A stretch of DNA of 5,452 bases. It comes from Bacteroidaceae bacterium. Its GTDB lineage: Bacteria > Bacteroidota > Bacteroidia > Bacteroidales > Bacteroidaceae. The translations under genes were made by a program, and so were the position numbers. The notes beneath the pieces are model-generated. The model worked only from the letters and a program-made list of their open reading frames with translations, had not been told where the DNA came from and ran no database searches. Of this stretch, positions 5,301-5,452 are shown piece after piece (positions within the stretch are counted from its first letter, which is position 1; every line of letters begins with the position of its first letter). The stretch is from assembly GCA_017472905.1 (NCBI GenBank), contig JAFUNW010000120.1, positions 1 to 5,452 of the forward strand, in the 5' to 3' direction.

Positions 5301-5452
5301 ATGTATAATATCATTCAATTAAGAGAAAAAGAATTGTCTGAGTTGCAAACTATTGCAAAAGATTTAGGTATCAAAAACCTCAACCAATTTGACAAGGATA
5401 ACCTTGTTTACAAGATTTTGGATGAACAAGCAATAGCAGAAGCAAGCAAAAA
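5301..5452 (+). CDS. rho: Transcription termination factor Rho, N-terminal 50 codons
   Basis: The frame opens with ATG at 5301 and runs off the right edge. Its first 50 residues (MYNIIQLREKELSELQTIAK...) match the Rho N-terminal SAP-like helical domain (Rho_N): LSELQTIAKDLGIKNLNQFDKDNLVYKILDEQA in general pattern, spanning about residues 12-44. Rho is a hexameric RNA-dependent ATPase that ends transcription of untranslated RNA. The RNA-binding and ATPase domains lie outside the window, so the call rests on the N-terminus and on its resemblance to Bacteroides Rho. Members of that genus carry a long disordered, charged insertion after this domain; the last visible residues (AEASK) would be its beginning. 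No earlier ATG exists in the leader, so the start is secure. It is divergent from ridA. Confidence 0.85.
   Translation, partial: MYNIIQLREKELSELQTIAKDLGIKNLNQFDKDNLVYKILDEQAIAEASK

Overview
The window looks like ordinary chromosome from a member of the order Bacteroidales, with Bacteroides or a close relative the best fit. Four things point there. The DNA is AT-rich. Starts generally lack a Shine-Dalgarno sequence. Several intergenic regions carry the Bacteroidetes sigma-ABfr promoter pattern (TTTG, about 19 bp, TAnnTTTG). The RecR, YihA and Rho N-termini read like Bacteroides proteins. No tRNA, rRNA, CRISPR array, insertion sequence, phage gene or attachment site was seen.

Layout, left to right. 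At 1-183 (minus) lies the 5' part of a small membrane-protein gene that runs off the left edge. It sits 13 bp downstream of recR (197-805, minus), so the two are probably co-transcribed. A 277-bp divergent intergenic region (806-1082) carries good promoters for recR and for the GTPase gene yihA/engB (1083-1688, plus). yihA converges on a Uup-type ABC-F ATPase gene (1694-3568, minus) with 5 bp between the stop codons. The ABC-F gene is the second gene of a probable pair, 18 bp behind an uncharacterised 284-aa gene (3587-4441, minus) that resembles the DUF3805/DUF3806 family. Just upstream is a strong terminator-like hairpin (4462-4509), which would end the transcript of ridA (4537-4914, minus). 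A 386-bp divergent intergenic region (4915-5300) leads to the first 50 codons of rho (5301 to the right edge, plus). rho appears to have a leader of about 190 nt, much longer than the roughly 20-nt leaders of recR and yihA.

Functionally this is a housekeeping neighbourhood: recombinational repair (RecR), ribosome assembly (YihA), ribosome- or DNA-associated ABC-F ATPase (Uup), enamine/imine detoxification (RidA) and transcription termination (Rho). I see no convincing new multi-gene system. The points most worth a second look are the long structured rho leader, an inverted-repeat arm pair shared by the rho leader and the recR/yihA intergenic region, the terminator placed almost against the start of the next gene, and the uncharacterised gene paired with the ABC-F gene.
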